Shown: positions 37,473-51,865 of the stretch, piece by piece | How positions within the stretch are numbered: the first letter of the stretch is position 1 | How the letters are laid out: each line of letters opens with the position of its first letter | DNA from: Rhizorhabdus histidinilytica | Lineage (GTDB): Bacteria; Pseudomonadota; Alphaproteobacteria; Sphingomonadales; Sphingomonadaceae | Direction: 5' to 3' | Assembly: GCF_900167915.1 (NCBI RefSeq) | Contig: NZ_FUYM01000008.1 | Span: forward strand, 1-64,000 | DNA length: 64,000 bases | Notes under the pieces: model-generated | What the model was told of the DNA's origin: nothing | What the model saw: only the letters and a program-made list of their open reading frames with translations | Database searches by the model: none | Position numbers and translations under genes: made by a program

Positions 37473-38468
37473 ATGGAGATAGGGCCTCTCGCCGTCGCGC
37501 TGGGCGATCCCGCCGGGATCGGTCCCGAGATCGTCGCCAAGGCCTGGGATGCCCGCGAAGCGCAGCGTCTGGCCCCGTTCTTCGCGGTCGGCGACCGGCG
37601 CTCGATCGAAGCCGTATGGCAGGGGCCGATCCGGCAGATCGCCAGCCCCGACGAAGCCGCCGCCCATTTCGCCGACGCGCTGCCGCTGATCCAGATTTCG
37701 GACACCGGGCCGATCATTCCGGGCCAGCCCGACCTGGCCGGCGCCCGCTGCGCGCTCGACTCGCTCGAACTGGCGGCCGGACTCGCGCGTTCGACGATGG
37801 TCGGGGGGCTCGTCACCGCACCGGTGGCCAAGGCGCAGCTCTACGCGATCGGCTTCGCTCATCCCGGCCAGACCGAGTTCGTCGCCGAACGCTGCGGCGT
37901 GGCATCGGCCAACACGGTGATGATGCTGGCGGGGCCGAGCCTGCGCGCCGTCCCGATCACCACCCATATGCCGCTGCGCGAGGTGGCCGACCATGTGACG
38001 GTCGACCTGATCGTCGCCAAGGCGCGCGCCACCGACCGTGGGCTCAGCCGCAATTTCGGGATCGAGCGCCCGCGCCTCGCCATAGCGGGGTTCAATCCGC
38101 ATGCCGGGGAACAGGGCGCGATCGGGCGAGAGGAGATCGACCTGATCATTCCCGCCGTCGAGCAGCTTCGCGCCGAGGGGATCGACATCGTCGGGCCGCT
38201 CGCCGCCGACACCATGTTCCACACCCGCGCCCGCGCCCAATATGATTGCGCGCTGTGCCTCTATCATGACCAGGCGCTGATCCCGCTCAAGACCTTGCAT
38301 TTCGACGAGGGCGTCAACATGACGCTCGGCCTGCCGATCGTGCGGACCGCGCCCGACCACGGCACCGCCTTCGCCATTGCTGGCGAGAACAAGGCGCATC
38401 CGGGCGCGATGATCGCGGCGATCGCGCTGGCCGCGGAAGCCGCCCGGAACCGCCTCGTCCACGCATGA
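37473..38468 (+). CDS. pdxA: 4-hydroxythreonine-4-phosphate dehydrogenase
   Basis: The 331-residue protein has the PdxA signatures LGDPAGIGPEIVAKAW, VTAPVAKAQL, FNPHAGEQGAIGREE and CLYHDQALIPLKTL with metal-binding histidine. It works in vitamin B6 synthesis. It lies between surA and rsmA in the order widely conserved in Proteobacteria and overlaps rsmA by ATGA. The length is normal. Confidence 0.97.
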   Translation: MEIGPLAVALGDPAGIGPEIVAKAWDAREAQRLAPFFAVGDRRSIEAVWQGPIRQIASPDEAAAHFADALPLIQISDTGPIIPGQPDLAGARCALDSLELAAGLARSTMVGGLVTAPVAKAQLYAIGFAHPGQTEFVAERCGVASANTVMMLAGPSLRAVPITTHMPLREVADHVTVDLIVAKARATDRGLSRNFGIERPRLAIAGFNPHAGEQGAIGREEIDLIIPAVEQLRAEGIDIVGPLAADTMFHTRARAQYDCALCLYHDQALIPLKTLHFDEGVNMTLGLPIVRTAPDHGTAFAIAGENKAHPGAMIAAIALAAEAARNRLVHA

Positions 38469-39298
38469 GCCGCGCACTGCCGGACCTTCCGCCGTTGCGC
38501 GAGGTGATCGCGCGCCACGGGCTCAGCGCGAACAAGGCGCTCGGGCAGAATTTCCTGCTCGACGGGCAGTTGCTCGACCGGATAGCGCGCGTTCCCGGCG
38601 ATCTCGACGGCCAGACGGTCTATGAGGTCGGCCCCGGGCCCGGCGGGCTGACCCGAGCGCTGCTCGGCACCGGCGCTTCGGTCGTCGCGGTCGAACGCGA
38701 CGACCGCTGCCTCGCCGCGCTCGAAGAGCTCAACCAGGCTTCGGGCGGGCGGTTGCGGGTGATTTCCGCCGACGCAATGAAGATCGACGAGCGGGCGGAG
38801 GCCGGCGACGGCGCACACATCGCTTCCAACCTGCCCTATAATGTCGGCACCGCGCTGTTCGTTCGCTGGATGACGCTCGACGCCTGGCCGCCCTGGTGGC
38901 GCTCGCTGACGCTGATGTTCCAGAAGGAGGTGGCCGAGCGTATCGTGGCGAAGCCGGGCAGCGCGGCCTATGGCCGCCTCGCCGTGCTGGCGCAGTGGCG
39001 CGCGACCCCCGCGATCGCGATGAACGTCCACCGCTCGGCCTTCGTGCCGCCGCCCAAGGTGATGTCGGCGATCGTCCATGTCGTCCCCGCCGCGCAGCCC
39101 GAAGGGGCGAGCATGACGGCGATCGAGACGCTGACCGCCGCCGCCTTCGGCCAGCGCCGCAAGATGCTGCGCCAGAGCCTCAAGGGCGTGAAGGGCGCGG
39201 TCGAGGCGCTGACGACGGTCGGCATCGACCCCGAACGGCGCGCCGAGACGGTGACGGTCGACGAGTTCGTCGCGCTGGCACGGACATTGGAGGCCTGA
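38465..39298 (+). CDS. rsmA: 16S rRNA dimethyladenosine transferase RsmA/KsgA
   Basis: The 277-residue methyltransferase has NKALGQNFLLD, the SAM site YEVGPGPGGLTRALL, and the catalytic NLPYNVGT motif. It dimethylates the two adjacent adenines of helix 45 in 16S rRNA during small-subunit maturation. It overlaps pdxA by 4 bases and closes the lptD block. No terminator hairpin with a T-run is obvious after it. Confidence 0.97.
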   Translation: MSRALPDLPPLREVIARHGLSANKALGQNFLLDGQLLDRIARVPGDLDGQTVYEVGPGPGGLTRALLGTGASVVAVERDDRCLAALEELNQASGGRLRVISADAMKIDERAEAGDGAHIASNLPYNVGTALFVRWMTLDAWPPWWRSLTLMFQKEVAERIVAKPGSAAYGRLAVLAQWRATPAIAMNVHRSAFVPPPKVMSAIVHVVPAAQPEGASMTAIETLTAAAFGQRRKMLRQSLKGVKGAVEALTTVGIDPERRAETVTVDEFVALARTLEA

Positions 39299-39419
39299 CC
39301 CCAACCGGCCGTTTATGGCGCGATCGCGACATTGGTTGGCCGGGTCGCTCCATGCCGCCCGCACATGGGGCGGCTATGATCGGGATATCCCCACAGGGCC
39401 GATCATGGAGAAACCGACG

Positions 39420-39986
39420 ATGCTCATCGATCTTTCACTGCCGATCTCGACCGACCAGATCACCGGGGGCGAGGAATTCGTCCGCAAGATCATTGACGCC
39501 GGCCATGCCGGCACGCATTTCGACGTGATGGACAAGAGCTTTCCGCTGGAGAAGTTCAAGACCCGCGGCAAGGTGATCGACATCTCGCACATCCGCGACC
39601 GGGAAATCGAGGTCGCCGACCTCGGCGACATCCGGATCGAGAAGGATGATTTCGTGATCTTCCATTCGGGCTGGGTCGGGCAGCTGGGCTACGACATCGT
39701 CGACGAATATATCCACAAGAGCGCCGAGCTCTCGGACGAGCTCGTCCGTCATCTGGTCGAGGCCGGCGTATCGCTGATCGGCGTCGACGCGGCGGGCGCA
39801 CAGCCGCCCAAGAAGCATCCAGCGGTCGATCAATATTGCGCCGACCATGGCGTCTTCATCATTGAGAATCTCAATAACGTCGATAAACTTCTTGATATCC
39901 CTCAGCCTTTTACCGTCTATACAGCGCCACTCAACCGGGTCGACCTGACCGGGTTGCCGTGCCGTGTGCTGGTCGAGGCGGACTGA
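39420..39986 (+). CDS. Cyclase-family (kynurenine formamidase-like) metallohydrolase
   Basis: The 188-residue protein belongs to the PF04199 cyclase family. LIDLSLPIS at the N-terminus and HAGTHFDVMDK carry the His-x-x-x-His-x-Asp metal motif, with GVDAAGAQPPKKHPAVDQ later. Members hydrolyse formylkynurenine, isatin and related cyclic amides. The substrate here is unknown. GGAGA before the ATG at 39420 sets the start over earlier in-frame codons. An AraC regulator lies 23 bases downstream on the same strand. Confidence 0.88.
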   Translation: MLIDLSLPISTDQITGGEEFVRKIIDAGHAGTHFDVMDKSFPLEKFKTRGKVIDISHIRDREIEVADLGDIRIEKDDFVIFHSGWVGQLGYDIVDEYIHKSAELSDELVRHLVEAGVSLIGVDAAGAQPPKKHPAVDQYCADHGVFIIENLNNVDKLLDIPQPFTVYTAPLNRVDLTGLPCRVLVEAD

Positions 39987-40009
39987 CGCATCGCCATGGC
40001 AGGGACGCG

Positions 40010-40870
40010 ATGACCGAGCGCCTGCCCGCCGGGACCGAGGATCCCGACCTGGTCCCGCGGCCGCTGGTCGGCCTGACCATCCGGGGCACGCCGACGGCCG
40101 AAGGATTGCTGCATCGGCATGACAAGGCGGAGCTGCTCTATGTGATCAGCGGCGTCATCACCGTCCAGGCCGCGACCGGCATCTGGACGGTGCCACCCCG
40201 CTGCGCCTTCTGGCTGCCCAAAGGCGTCGAGCATATGGCGGACGCCAGCGGCCATTTCGAAGCCGGCGCGCTCTATGTCGTCGCGGATCTCGCCGAGCGC
40301 ATGCCCGGCGCATGCTGCATCGTCTTCGTGCAGCCGCTGCTCCGCGAACTCATCCTGCGTTTCATCCGCAGCCCGCAGCTCTATCCCGAGGGGGATTCGC
40401 GCGAAGCCAGGCTGGCCGCTGTGCTTCTGGACGAATTGCAGGCGGCTCCGGTCGAGCCGCTCCACCTGCCCTTCCCCGCCGACCGGCGGCTACGCCGCCT
40501 GACCGAGGCGGTGCGCGAGCAGCCGTCGCTGCGGCTCAGCCTGGAGGAATGGGGCAGCCGGGTCGGTGCGAGCAGCCGCACCTTGTCCCGGTTGCTCCGC
40601 AGCGAAACGGGCATGTCGTTCGTCCGCTGGCGACAGCAACTCCATATCGGGCTGACCCTGCAGCACCTCGCCATGGGCCGGTCTGTCGCCACGATCGCCC
40701 ATGATCTCGGCTATGAAAGCGTCAGCGCCTTCATCGCGATGTTCCGGCGCCTGCTGGGCACCACGCCCGCGCGCTATTTCTCCGAAGCCATGGGCGCGAA
40801 GCCGGATCAGGCGTCGGAAGGCGTCGTCCTTCGCATGACGCCCGACGGGATCACTCCCGCCGACGCCTGA
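40010..40870 (+). CDS. AraC family transcriptional regulator (cupin-HTH)
   Basis: The 286-residue protein has an N-terminal cupin (LLHRHDKAELLYVISGVITVQAATGIWTVPPRCAFWLPKGVEH) and a C-terminal double helix-turn-helix (LSLEEWGSRVGASSRTLSRLLRSETGMSFVRWRQQ, then VATIAHDLGYESVSAFIAMFRRLLGTTPARYF). This is the NimR/YdeO-like architecture. It may control the adjacent cyclase gene or an efflux gene elsewhere. The start is the ATG with AGGGA upstream. It is convergent with the TPR gene, 9 bases away. Confidence 0.92.
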   Translation: MTERLPAGTEDPDLVPRPLVGLTIRGTPTAEGLLHRHDKAELLYVISGVITVQAATGIWTVPPRCAFWLPKGVEHMADASGHFEAGALYVVADLAERMPGACCIVFVQPLLRELILRFIRSPQLYPEGDSREARLAAVLLDELQAAPVEPLHLPFPADRRLRRLTEAVREQPSLRLSLEEWGSRVGASSRTLSRLLRSETGMSFVRWRQQLHIGLTLQHLAMGRSVATIAHDLGYESVSAFIAMFRRLLGTTPARYFSEAMGAKPDQASEGVVLRMTPDGITPADA

Positions 40871-40879
40871 CCGCGAAAC

Positions 40880-41413
40880 TCATTTGTCGCTGACGACGCT
40901 CTTTTCCTCGCCCTTGGGCGGGACCTTGTCATTGGGCTGCGCGGCGGCGACGGCGGCGGCCGGCGGCCCCTTGGCGATCGCGGCGGCCAGTTCGGTCGCG
41001 GGGGCGCACTCGCTCTTGCACAGCGCCTTGACCCGCGCGAGGTTGGCCCGGGCGCGCTCCACCGCGCCCTTCTGCACCATCGCCTCGCCCTGCGCCGACA
41101 GCGCTGTCACATCGTTGGGTTCGAGCGCGAGCGCCTCGAAATACATGCGGATCGCCTTGCCCGGCAGCTGCTGCGCCTGCGCGACCCGGCCAAGCGCGAC
41201 GAAGGCCGCGCGGTTGCGCGGGTCGATCGCCAACGCCGTCTCCAGCGCGTCGTTGGCGCCCTGGAGGTTACCCGCCTTCAGCGCCGCCTGGCCTTCGGTC
41301 AGCAGCGCGAGCGACTTCGGATTGATCTGGTCGTCGGCCTTCTGGCCGTTCACCCCGCTCGAAACCGCCGCGAGGGTCAGGGACAGGGCAATCGCAACCG
41401 GCGAAAAACGCAT
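40880..41413 (-). CDS. TPR-repeat periplasmic protein
   Basis: The 177-residue protein has a signal peptide ([20 protein letters not shown]) and two or three tetratricopeptide units ([32 protein letters not shown] and [22 protein letters not shown]). A cysteine pair (CKSECAP) and a Pro/Ala/Lys-rich tail follow. TPRs mediate protein contacts, and no partner is evident. GGAG precedes the ATG. It follows rsmB closely on the same strand, 35 bases downstream. Confidence 0.85.
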   Translation of the reverse strand: MRFSPVAIALSLTLAAVSSGVNGQKADDQINPKSLALLTEGQAALKAGNLQGANDALETALAIDPRNRAAFVALGRVAQAQQLPGKAIRMYFEALALEPNDVTALSAQGEAMVQKGAVERARANLARVKALCKSECAPATELAAAIAKGPPAAAVAAAQPNDKVPPKGEEKSVVSDK

Positions 41414-41448
41414 CAAAATCTCCACTAGCGGCGCTGATCGGCCTTCTA

Positions 41449-42618
41449 TCATGCACGCACCAGCCTGGCGACGAAAAAGCCGTCGGTGCCGTCATGCCCG
41501 GGGCTGAGCAGCGTTCCGCCATCCTGATAGCGCCCGGCGCTGAACGGGAGCTGAGCGGCCGCGAACGAGGATTGCCGGCCGAGGAAGGCCCGGAGCTGCC
41601 CCGCGCCCTCCTCGTCGAGCAGCGAGCAGACGGCATAGACCAGCGCGCCGCCAGGCCGGACCAGATCGGCCGCGAGATCGAGCAGCCGCGCCTGCGTCTC
41701 GACCAGCTTCGCGAGGCGATCGGGGCTCAGTCGCCAGCGCGCCTCGGGGTTGCGCCGCCAGGTACCCGTACCCGAGCAGGGGGCGTCGACCAGCACCAGG
41801 TCGCAACCATCGCGGAGATCGCCGAGCGCGGCCATTTCCCGGCCGGGATCGAGCAGCCGCGTCTCGATGCCGGCGAAGCCCGAGCGCTGGGCGCGCGGCG
41901 CGAGGCGGTCGAGCCGGGCGCGGTTGGTGTCGCTCGCGATCAGCCGCCCGCCGTTGCCCATATCGTCGGCCAGCGCCAGCGTCTTGCCCCCCGCCCCTGC
42001 GCAGAGATCGAGCGCGGTCATCCCACCGGTCGCCTTCCCGGCGAGCGCGATGAGTTGGCTGCCTTCGTCCTGGATCTCGATCAAGCCCTCGACCCAGGGC
42101 GTGCTCGCCTCGATCGGCGTGCCCTCGGGCAGGCGCAGGCCGTGCGGCGCGAACGGGGTCGGCTCCGCGCCGGGCAGCAGCGCGGCGACCGCGTCGCGGT
42201 CCGCGCGCCGGCGGTTGACCCTCAGGTCGAGCGGCGCGCGTTCGAGCAGCGCGGCATGTTCGGAAGGATCGATCCGGTCGGCGAGCCAGCGCGGCAGCAC
42301 ACCGGCCGGGCTGCCCTCCTCGTCCGCGGCGATCGGCGCCGGGGTGTGTGGCGCTCCGTCGAACGCCGCCGCCAGCACGGCGTCCTCGCGGGCAAGGCCG
42401 ACCAGCGCGGCGCGTCCGCTCGCCGGCACCTCGCCGGCCCGGCGGATGGCGCGGTAGATCAGCTCGCGGATTGCCCGGCGATCCTTCGATCCGGCATAGC
42501 GTCGCGTCTTGAAATAGCGCGCGATCAGCGTATCGGCCGCCGCCCCGCCCTCACGGGCCGCGCGGACGATCTCGTCGAGCAGCTCGATCGCCGCCTGCGC
42601 GCGCGCGCCCGGCGTCAT
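41449..42618 (-). CDS. RsmB-family rRNA/tRNA (cytosine-C5) methyltransferase
   Basis: The 389-residue protein has an N-terminal NusB-like helical part and a Rossmann methyltransferase. The latter shows [16 protein letters not shown] (SAM), [19 protein letters not shown] (first cysteine) and [11 protein letters not shown] (catalytic cysteine), the NOL1/NOP2/Sun signature. RsmB modifies C967 of 16S rRNA. Exact target specificity within the family is uncertain. It lies just downstream of guaB on the same strand, with 6 bases between. Confidence 0.92.
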   Translation of the reverse strand: MTPGARAQAAIELLDEIVRAAREGGAAADTLIARYFKTRRYAGSKDRRAIRELIYRAIRRAGEVPASGRAALVGLAREDAVLAAAFDGAPHTPAPIAADEEGSPAGVLPRWLADRIDPSEHAALLERAPLDLRVNRRRADRDAVAALLPGAEPTPFAPHGLRLPEGTPIEASTPWVEGLIEIQDEGSQLIALAGKATGGMTALDLCAGAGGKTLALADDMGNGGRLIASDTNRARLDRLAPRAQRSGFAGIETRLLDPGREMAALGDLRDGCDLVLVDAPCSGTGTWRRNPEARWRLSPDRLAKLVETQARLLDLAADLVRPGGALVYAVCSLLDEEGAGQLRAFLGRQSSFAAAQLPFSAGRYQDGGTLLSPGHDGTDGFFVARLVRA

Positions 42619-42624
42619 CGCGAC

Positions 42625-45326
<2,702 letters not shown>

Positions 45327-45372
45327 CGGACACCCACTCTGCGGATCGTCCGACGGGCTTATCGGCCGCCCC

Positions 45373-45837
45373 TTAATTTTCGGTATCGCCGCCGGGAAAA
45401 GATGCGAGATCCGGCGCCACCAGCGCGCGCCGCGCAGCGACCGAGAACAGCCGGTCCCGGCTATAGAAGCGCAGCGGCCAGTCGCGCTGCCCCTCGGGCG
45501 CTTCGAGCAGGCCGTTGACCCGGTCGACCAGAGTCCCCGCCCCGGTCCGCGCCAGCCAGCCACGGACGCCGGCGATGAAGCAGTGGGTGATGGTGTCGTG
45601 ATAGCCCTGCCGATCGTCGTTCACGCCGCCGACCGCGACATTATAGGCGCTGATGATCGCGCGCATGTCGCGCGCCGGATCGATGTCGGACCGCTCGACG
45701 ACGATCCACAGGCAGGCGGCCAGATGCGCCTCATGGGTCCACGCCGCCTTGGGAAGGCTGCGGTCGAGCAGGCCCCGCCCGACATGACGGATACTCTCGT
45801 CGTCCGCGAACAGGCGCGGACCTTCCCCGATCGCCAT
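45373..45837 (-). CDS. Conserved unknown protein
   Basis: The 154-residue soluble protein has the memorable segments THEAHLAACLWIV, YNVAVGGVNDDRQGYHDTITHCFIAGVRGWL and WPLRFYSRDRLFSVAARRALVAPDL. The spaced histidines (HEAH, YHDT, HCF) could bind a metal. I cannot name a family or function. The ATG at 45837 is chosen over one two codons earlier because GAGGG lies 7 bases before it. A strong hairpin lies upstream, between it and pckA. Confidence 0.7.
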   Translation of the reverse strand: MAIGEGPRLFADDESIRHVGRGLLDRSLPKAAWTHEAHLAACLWIVVERSDIDPARDMRAIISAYNVAVGGVNDDRQGYHDTITHCFIAGVRGWLARTGAGTLVDRVNGLLEAPEGQRDWPLRFYSRDRLFSVAARRALVAPDLASFPGGDTEN

Positions 45838-45857
45838 GATCATTCCCTCTGAACGGA

Positions 45858-45893
45858 AGGAGGGCGCCCCCGCCGAAGCCGGGGCGCCCTCCT
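45858..45893 (-). terminator. Strong hairpin after pckA
   Basis: AGGAGGGCGCCCC (45858-45870) pairs perfectly with 45881-45893 over a 10-base loop, a 13-bp GC-rich stem 31 bases beyond the pckA stop. Read on the minus strand it is followed by a weak TTCCGTTC tract, so it may terminate pckA transcription or stabilise its 3' end. Confidence 0.55.
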
Positions 45894-45923
45894 GAAGGCC
45901 GTGTCGGCCCTTATGGAGTTTCG

Positions 45924-47522
<1,599 letters not shown>

Positions 47523-47778
47523 TTTTGTCTCCTATACGGGTGAGGCTACCGTTGTGGGGTCGCCCTCCTAACGTCTAGGCACGTGGCGATGCCGCGAATC
47601 CATCGTTCGGCATCCTCCGCACCTTTGTATCTTTCCCATCGCGCATAGTTTCAAAGCCCCGGATCGTAAAGGGTGCGCAGCATGGTTGAACGTCCATGAG
47701 GGCTGCGCTAGGCAGAGCGGGCATTTTCCGGGCCATGGCGTGTCGGCCAGCATCATTTCGGGGAGGCCACCGGTCCCA

Positions 47779-48486
47779 ATGACACCCACGATCGCCCTGG
47801 TCGACGACGATCGCAACATCCTGACCTCCGTCTCGATCGCGCTGCAATCCGAAGGGTTCACGGTCCGGGTCTATTCGGACGGCGAATCGGCGCTGAAGGC
47901 GCTGCTCGACAATCCGCCCGACCTTGCCGTGCTCGACATCAAGATGCCGCGCATGGACGGCATGGAACTGCTGCGGCGGCTGCGCGAGAAGAGCAGCATC
48001 CCGACGATATTCCTGACCTCCAAGGACGACGAGTTGGACGAGGCGCTGGGCCTCGCCATGGGCGCCGACGACTATATCACCAAGCCCTTCTCGCAACGGC
48101 TGCTGATCGCCCGCATCCGCGCGATCCTGCGCCGGACCGAGGTTCGCGCGACGCCCGAGGACCAGGCCGACGCCACCCCGGTCGAGAAGATCGTGCGCGG
48201 CCGACTGGAGATGGACCCCGCCCGGCACCGCGTGCAATGGGGCGGCAAGGACGTGACCCTCACCGTCACCGAATTCCTGATCCTCGAGGCGCTGGCCCAG
48301 CGGCCCGGCTTCGTGAAGTCGCGCGATCAGCTGATGGACACGGCCTATCAGGACGACGTCTATGTCGACGACCGCACGATCGACAGCCACATCAAGCGCC
48401 TGCGCCGCAAATTCCGGCAGGTCGACCCTGAATTCAGGGCCATCGAGACGCTCTACGGCGTGGGCTATCGCTTTGGCGAAGAGTAG
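47779..48486 (+). CDS. chvI: ChvI-type response regulator
   Basis: The 235-residue OmpR-family regulator has a receiver domain ([10 protein letters not shown], phospho-acceptor Asp53 in [13 protein letters not shown], Lys in YITKPF). Its winged-helix DNA-binding domain has [30 protein letters not shown] and [14 protein letters not shown]. ChvI with its sensor ChvG responds to acidity and envelope stress in Alphaproteobacteria. The ATG at 47779 fits the conserved [11 protein letters not shown] start. The sensor gene starts inside its 3' end. Confidence 0.95.
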   Translation: MTPTIALVDDDRNILTSVSIALQSEGFTVRVYSDGESALKALLDNPPDLAVLDIKMPRMDGMELLRRLREKSSIPTIFLTSKDDELDEALGLAMGADDYITKPFSQRLLIARIRAILRRTEVRATPEDQADATPVEKIVRGRLEMDPARHRVQWGGKDVTLTVTEFLILEALAQRPGFVKSRDQLMDTAYQDDVYVDDRTIDSHIKRLRRKFRQVDPEFRAIETLYGVGYRFGEE

Positions 48487-50062
48487 CAGCGCGCTGGGCA
48501 CGCCCGAGGCGGCGGCGCGCACCTCCCTCACCACCCGTATCCTCGCCGTCAACATCTTCGCGCTGGCGATGCTGGCTGGCGGCTTCTTCTATCTGGACAG
48601 CTACCGCGCCCAGCTGATCGACGCCCGGCTCGAGGAGACCGCCACACAGGTCCGGCTGATCGCGGAGGCCTATGCCGTGACGCCGCCTGCTGGACGGCCG
48701 CAGCTCCTCTCCAAATTCGGCCTGCTGACCGATACGCGGCTGCGGGTCTATGCCTACCCATCGCCCACCGCGCGCGCCGCCGAGGTTCCGCGGAGCTTCG
48801 ACAGCTGGTCGGTCTCCGGCCCGACCTACCAGCTTCGCGATCCGGCGCAGGAGGAATGGCAGAAGCGGGTCGCCCGTTTCCTCGACCGGTCGATCGACAT
48901 CATCGTCGACGCCGACCATCCCGAGCATTTCCATGAGCCGGACCACGACACGCTCGCCGCCTGGCCGATCGCCCTGCGCGCGACGCGCGACCGCAACATC
49001 GCCACCTCGGTCGAGCGGGCGCCGGACCGGACGCCGATGATCCTGGCGGCGATCGACGTCCGCCGTCCCGACGGCAGCGGCGCGGTGATCCTGTCGACAG
49101 AGAACCAGCGCGACATCACCCGCATCGTCCGCGCCGAGCGGCTGCGCCTCGGCGTCGTGCTGCTGATCGTCGTGCTCGTCTCGGTCAGCCTGTCGCTGTT
49201 CCTGGCGCGTACCATCGTCCGCCCACTGCGCCGTCTGGCGCTCGCGGCGCACCGCGTCCGCCTTGGCCGGGCGCGCGAGGTGCAGGTGCCGCGCCTGCCC
49301 GAGCGGCGCGACGAGATCGGTACCCTCGCCCGCGCGCTGTCCGACATGAGCATGGCGATCCGCCAGCGGATCGATGCCACCGAGGCTTTCGCCGCCGACG
49401 TGACGCACGAGCTCAAGAACCCCCTCGCCTCGCTGCGTTCCGCAGTCGACAGCCTCGGCATCGTCAAGGATCCGGCTCTCCAGAAACAGCTGATCGACGT
49501 GATCCGCGACGATGTCGGCCGGCTCGACCGGCTGATCACCGATATTGCCGAGGCATCGCGGGTCGATGCCGAGCTGGCGCGCGCGCGCTTCGAATCGGTC
49601 GATCTCGGCACGATGATCGAGGGGCTGCTGACCACCCGTGAAGAGCGCGGCCGCAACGGCGACGTCCGCGTGGCCTTTGCCCGCCCGCATCGCGGCACAG
49701 CGGTGGTGTTCGGCGACGGATCGCGGCTCACCCGTGTGATCGAGAACCTGGTCGAGAATGCGGTTTCCTTCTCCCCGGCCGGCGGGCTCGTTCAGGTTGC
49801 AGCCACCCGCGATGGCGATGATGTCGTGATCAGGGTGGAAGATGAGGGACCCGGCGTGCCGCCCGACGCGCGCGAGGCGATCTTCAACCGGTTCCACAGC
49901 GACCGCCCCGAAGGCGAGGAATTCGGCCGGCACAGCGGGCTTGGCCTCGCCATCGCGAAGGCTATCGTCGAGGGTCATAATGGTTCGATCGTCGCGACCG
50001 ACCGGGACAATGCGCCGAACGGCGCGAGGTTCGTCATCCGCCTGCCGGCCTGGAGCCGCTAG
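48473..50062 (+). CDS. chvG: ChvG-type sensor histidine kinase
   Basis: The 529-residue kinase has two membrane segments (about 22-40 and 225-247) enclosing a periplasmic sensor domain. A HAMP linker follows, then the phospho-acceptor His312 in [17 protein letters not shown], and the ATPase motifs [21 protein letters not shown] and [18 protein letters not shown]. It phosphorylates ChvI. No ATG is available. The TTG at 48473, overlapping chvI by 14 bases, is the best start and implies translational coupling. hprK follows after 3 bases. Confidence 0.93.
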   Translation: MAKSSSALGTPEAAARTSLTTRILAVNIFALAMLAGGFFYLDSYRAQLIDARLEETATQVRLIAEAYAVTPPAGRPQLLSKFGLLTDTRLRVYAYPSPTARAAEVPRSFDSWSVSGPTYQLRDPAQEEWQKRVARFLDRSIDIIVDADHPEHFHEPDHDTLAAWPIALRATRDRNIATSVERAPDRTPMILAAIDVRRPDGSGAVILSTENQRDITRIVRAERLRLGVVLLIVVLVSVSLSLFLARTIVRPLRRLALAAHRVRLGRAREVQVPRLPERRDEIGTLARALSDMSMAIRQRIDATEAFAADVTHELKNPLASLRSAVDSLGIVKDPALQKQLIDVIRDDVGRLDRLITDIAEASRVDAELARARFESVDLGTMIEGLLTTREERGRNGDVRVAFARPHRGTAVVFGDGSRLTRVIENLVENAVSFSPAGGLVQVAATRDGDDVVIRVEDEGPGVPPDAREAIFNRFHSDRPEGEEFGRHSGLGLAIAKAIVEGHNGSIVATDRDNAPNGARFVIRLPAWSR

Positions 50063-50065
50063 GCC

Positions 50066-50515
50066 ATGAGCGATTCCGTCCCCCTCGCGGGCCCGATTCA
50101 TGCGAGCAGCGTCCTGATCGACGGCCGGGTGGTGCTGATTTCCGGCCGTTCGGGCAGCGGCAAGTCGGACCTGGCGCTGCGGCTGATCGATCGCGGCGCG
50201 CTGCTCGTTGCCGACGACTATACCCGCGTCGACGGCCGGGACGGACGGCTGATCGCCAGCGCGCCACCGCAGATCGCCGGCCGGATCGAGGTGCGAGGCG
50301 TCGGCATCGTCGAGCTGGCGAGCGCCGTCGAGGGGACGGTCGCCCTGCTCGTCGATCTCGACCGGGCGGTCGAGCGCATGCCTGCCGAGCCGCTGCCGAC
50401 GACGCTGTTCGAAGGCGTTGCCATCCCCACGATCGGCCTTGCCGCTTTCGAGGCATCGGCACCGGTCAAGGTGGAGCTGGCGCTGCGCCGTCATGGGCTG
50501 GGAGGCCCGCAATGA
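50066..50515 (+). CDS. hprK: HPr kinase/phosphorylase, short alphaproteobacterial form
   Basis: The 149-residue protein keeps only the catalytic P-loop domain. The Walker A motif ISGRSGSGKSDLAL is near residues 25-38, followed by LVADDYTRVDG and IEVRGVGIVEL. Firmicute HprK is about twice as long and has an N-terminal domain missing here, as is normal for Alphaproteobacteria. It phosphorylates HPr on serine. Ser48 of the HPr encoded four genes later is the expected target. It overlaps rapZ by ATGA. Confidence 0.94.
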   Translation: MSDSVPLAGPIHASSVLIDGRVVLISGRSGSGKSDLALRLIDRGALLVADDYTRVDGRDGRLIASAPPQIAGRIEVRGVGIVELASAVEGTVALLVDLDRAVERMPAEPLPTTLFEGVAIPTIGLAAFEASAPVKVELALRRHGLGGPQ

Positions 50516-51438
50516 CCAAGGCTGGAGAGCCACGCCGTATCCTGTTCGTCACCGGCATGTCCGGTTCCGGCAAGAAGACCGCGCTGACCGCGCTCGAGGA
50601 CATGGGCTGGGAGACTGTCGACAACCTGCCCGTGTCGCTGCTCGAACGGCTGCTCGCCGCCAGCCCGGCCGAGGGGAGCATCGACGAAGGCCGTCCGCTC
50701 GCGCTCGGCATCGACAGTCGCACCCGCGATTTCGACAGCCGCGGAGTCGTTCGGCGGGTGCGGTCGCTGCGCGACAGCGGGCGCGACGCATCGATCCTGT
50801 TCTTCGACTGTTCCAATACCGAGTTGAGCCGCCGCTATTCGGAGACGCGCGCGCGTCATCCGCTGGCGCAGGACCGCCAGGTCGAGGACGGCATCACCTA
50901 TGAGCGCGAGCTGCTGGCCCCGTTGCGCGAGGCGGCCGACGAACTGATCGACACCACGGACAGCTCGACCAACGATCTGCAGGCACTGCTGCGCCGCCGG
51001 TTTGGCGATTCGGCGGGCACGGGGACGACGCTGACCGTCATGTCCTTTGCCTTCTCGCGCGGGGTGCCGCGCGACGCCGACCTGATGTTCGACATGCGCT
51101 TCCTGCGCAATCCGCACTGGGTGCCCGAACTGAGGCCCCATAGCGGCCTCGATCCCGACGTCGGCGCCTATATTGCCGGCGACCCGATCTATCCCGAGGC
51201 GCGCCGGCGGATCGAGGAGCTCATCCTGTTGTTGCTGCCGCGCTATGAGATGGAGGGCAAAAGCTATGTGACGATCGCCATAGGCTGCACGGGGGGGAAG
51301 CATAGGTCCGTGCATTTCGCCGAAACCCTCGCAAGCCGGTTGCGCCAGGAGGGATTTTCGCCCACGGTCCGCCACCGCGATTTGACTCGGCAGAAGTCGA
51401 ACGCTGAGGAGAGCACCGTGCCAGGCGTGGGATCATGA
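50512..51438 (+). CDS. rapZ: RapZ-family nucleotide-binding protein
   Basis: The 308-residue protein has a P-loop (FVTGMSGSGKKTAL, residues 12-25) and the family segment DNLPVSLLERLL. The C-terminal domain has FSRGVPRDADLMFDMRFLRNPHW and IAIGCTGGKHRSVHFAE. In enterobacteria RapZ guides RNase E to the GlmZ sRNA. In Alphaproteobacteria it sits in the PTS operon, and its RNA targets are not known. It overlaps hprK and precedes the EIIA gene by 19 bases. Confidence 0.95.
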   Translation: MTKAGEPRRILFVTGMSGSGKKTALTALEDMGWETVDNLPVSLLERLLAASPAEGSIDEGRPLALGIDSRTRDFDSRGVVRRVRSLRDSGRDASILFFDCSNTELSRRYSETRARHPLAQDRQVEDGITYERELLAPLREAADELIDTTDSSTNDLQALLRRRFGDSAGTGTTLTVMSFAFSRGVPRDADLMFDMRFLRNPHWVPELRPHSGLDPDVGAYIAGDPIYPEARRRIEELILLLLPRYEMEGKSYVTIAIGCTGGKHRSVHFAETLASRLRQEGFSPTVRHRDLTRQKSNAEESTVPGVGS

Positions 51439-51457
51439 CCATTGGGTTTTTAGTCAG

Positions 51458-51865
51458 ATGATCGGATTGGTGCTCGTTACCCATGGCCGCCTTGCGGCCG
51501 AGTTTGTGACCGCGATGGAACATGTCGTGGGTCCACAGACCGCGATCGAGGCGATCTGCATCGGTCCGGACGACGATATGGAAAGCCGCCGGGCCGACAT
51601 CGCCCGCGCGGTGAAGGCCGTCGACGACGGATCGGGGGTGATCCTGCTGACCGACCTGTTCGGCGGCACGCCATCGAATCTGGCCATCTCGCTGATGGAA
51701 CCGGGCCGGGTCGAGGTGATCGCCGGCATCAACCTGCCGATGCTGATCCGCCTCGAAGGTGCCCGCAAGATGATGAAGATCAAGGCCGCCGTCGCTGCCG
51801 CGCGCGATGCCGGCCGCAAATATATCTCGGTCGCATCCGAGGTTCTGGGGGAAGCTGCCGCATGA
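51458..51865 (+). CDS. PTS EIIA-type protein, mannose family
   Basis: The 135-residue protein begins MIGLVLVTHGRLAAEF, with the phospho-acceptor His9. It has GVILLTDLFGGTPSNLAISLM, typical of the EIIA-Man fold. With HPr and HprK it forms a regulatory phosphorelay. No EIIB or EIIC permease is encoded nearby, so sugar transport is unlikely. It overlaps the HPr gene by 4 bases. No clear Shine-Dalgarno sequence is visible before its ATG. Confidence 0.94.
   Translation: MIGLVLVTHGRLAAEFVTAMEHVVGPQTAIEAICIGPDDDMESRRADIARAVKAVDDGSGVILLTDLFGGTPSNLAISLMEPGRVEVIAGINLPMLIRLEGARKMMKIKAAVAAARDAGRKYISVASEVLGEAAA

Noticed and set aside
48434-50533. 699-residue minus-strand ORF opposite chvG and hprK
   Set aside because: It is antisense to two well-supported genes and has repetitive Arg/Gly/Asp composition.
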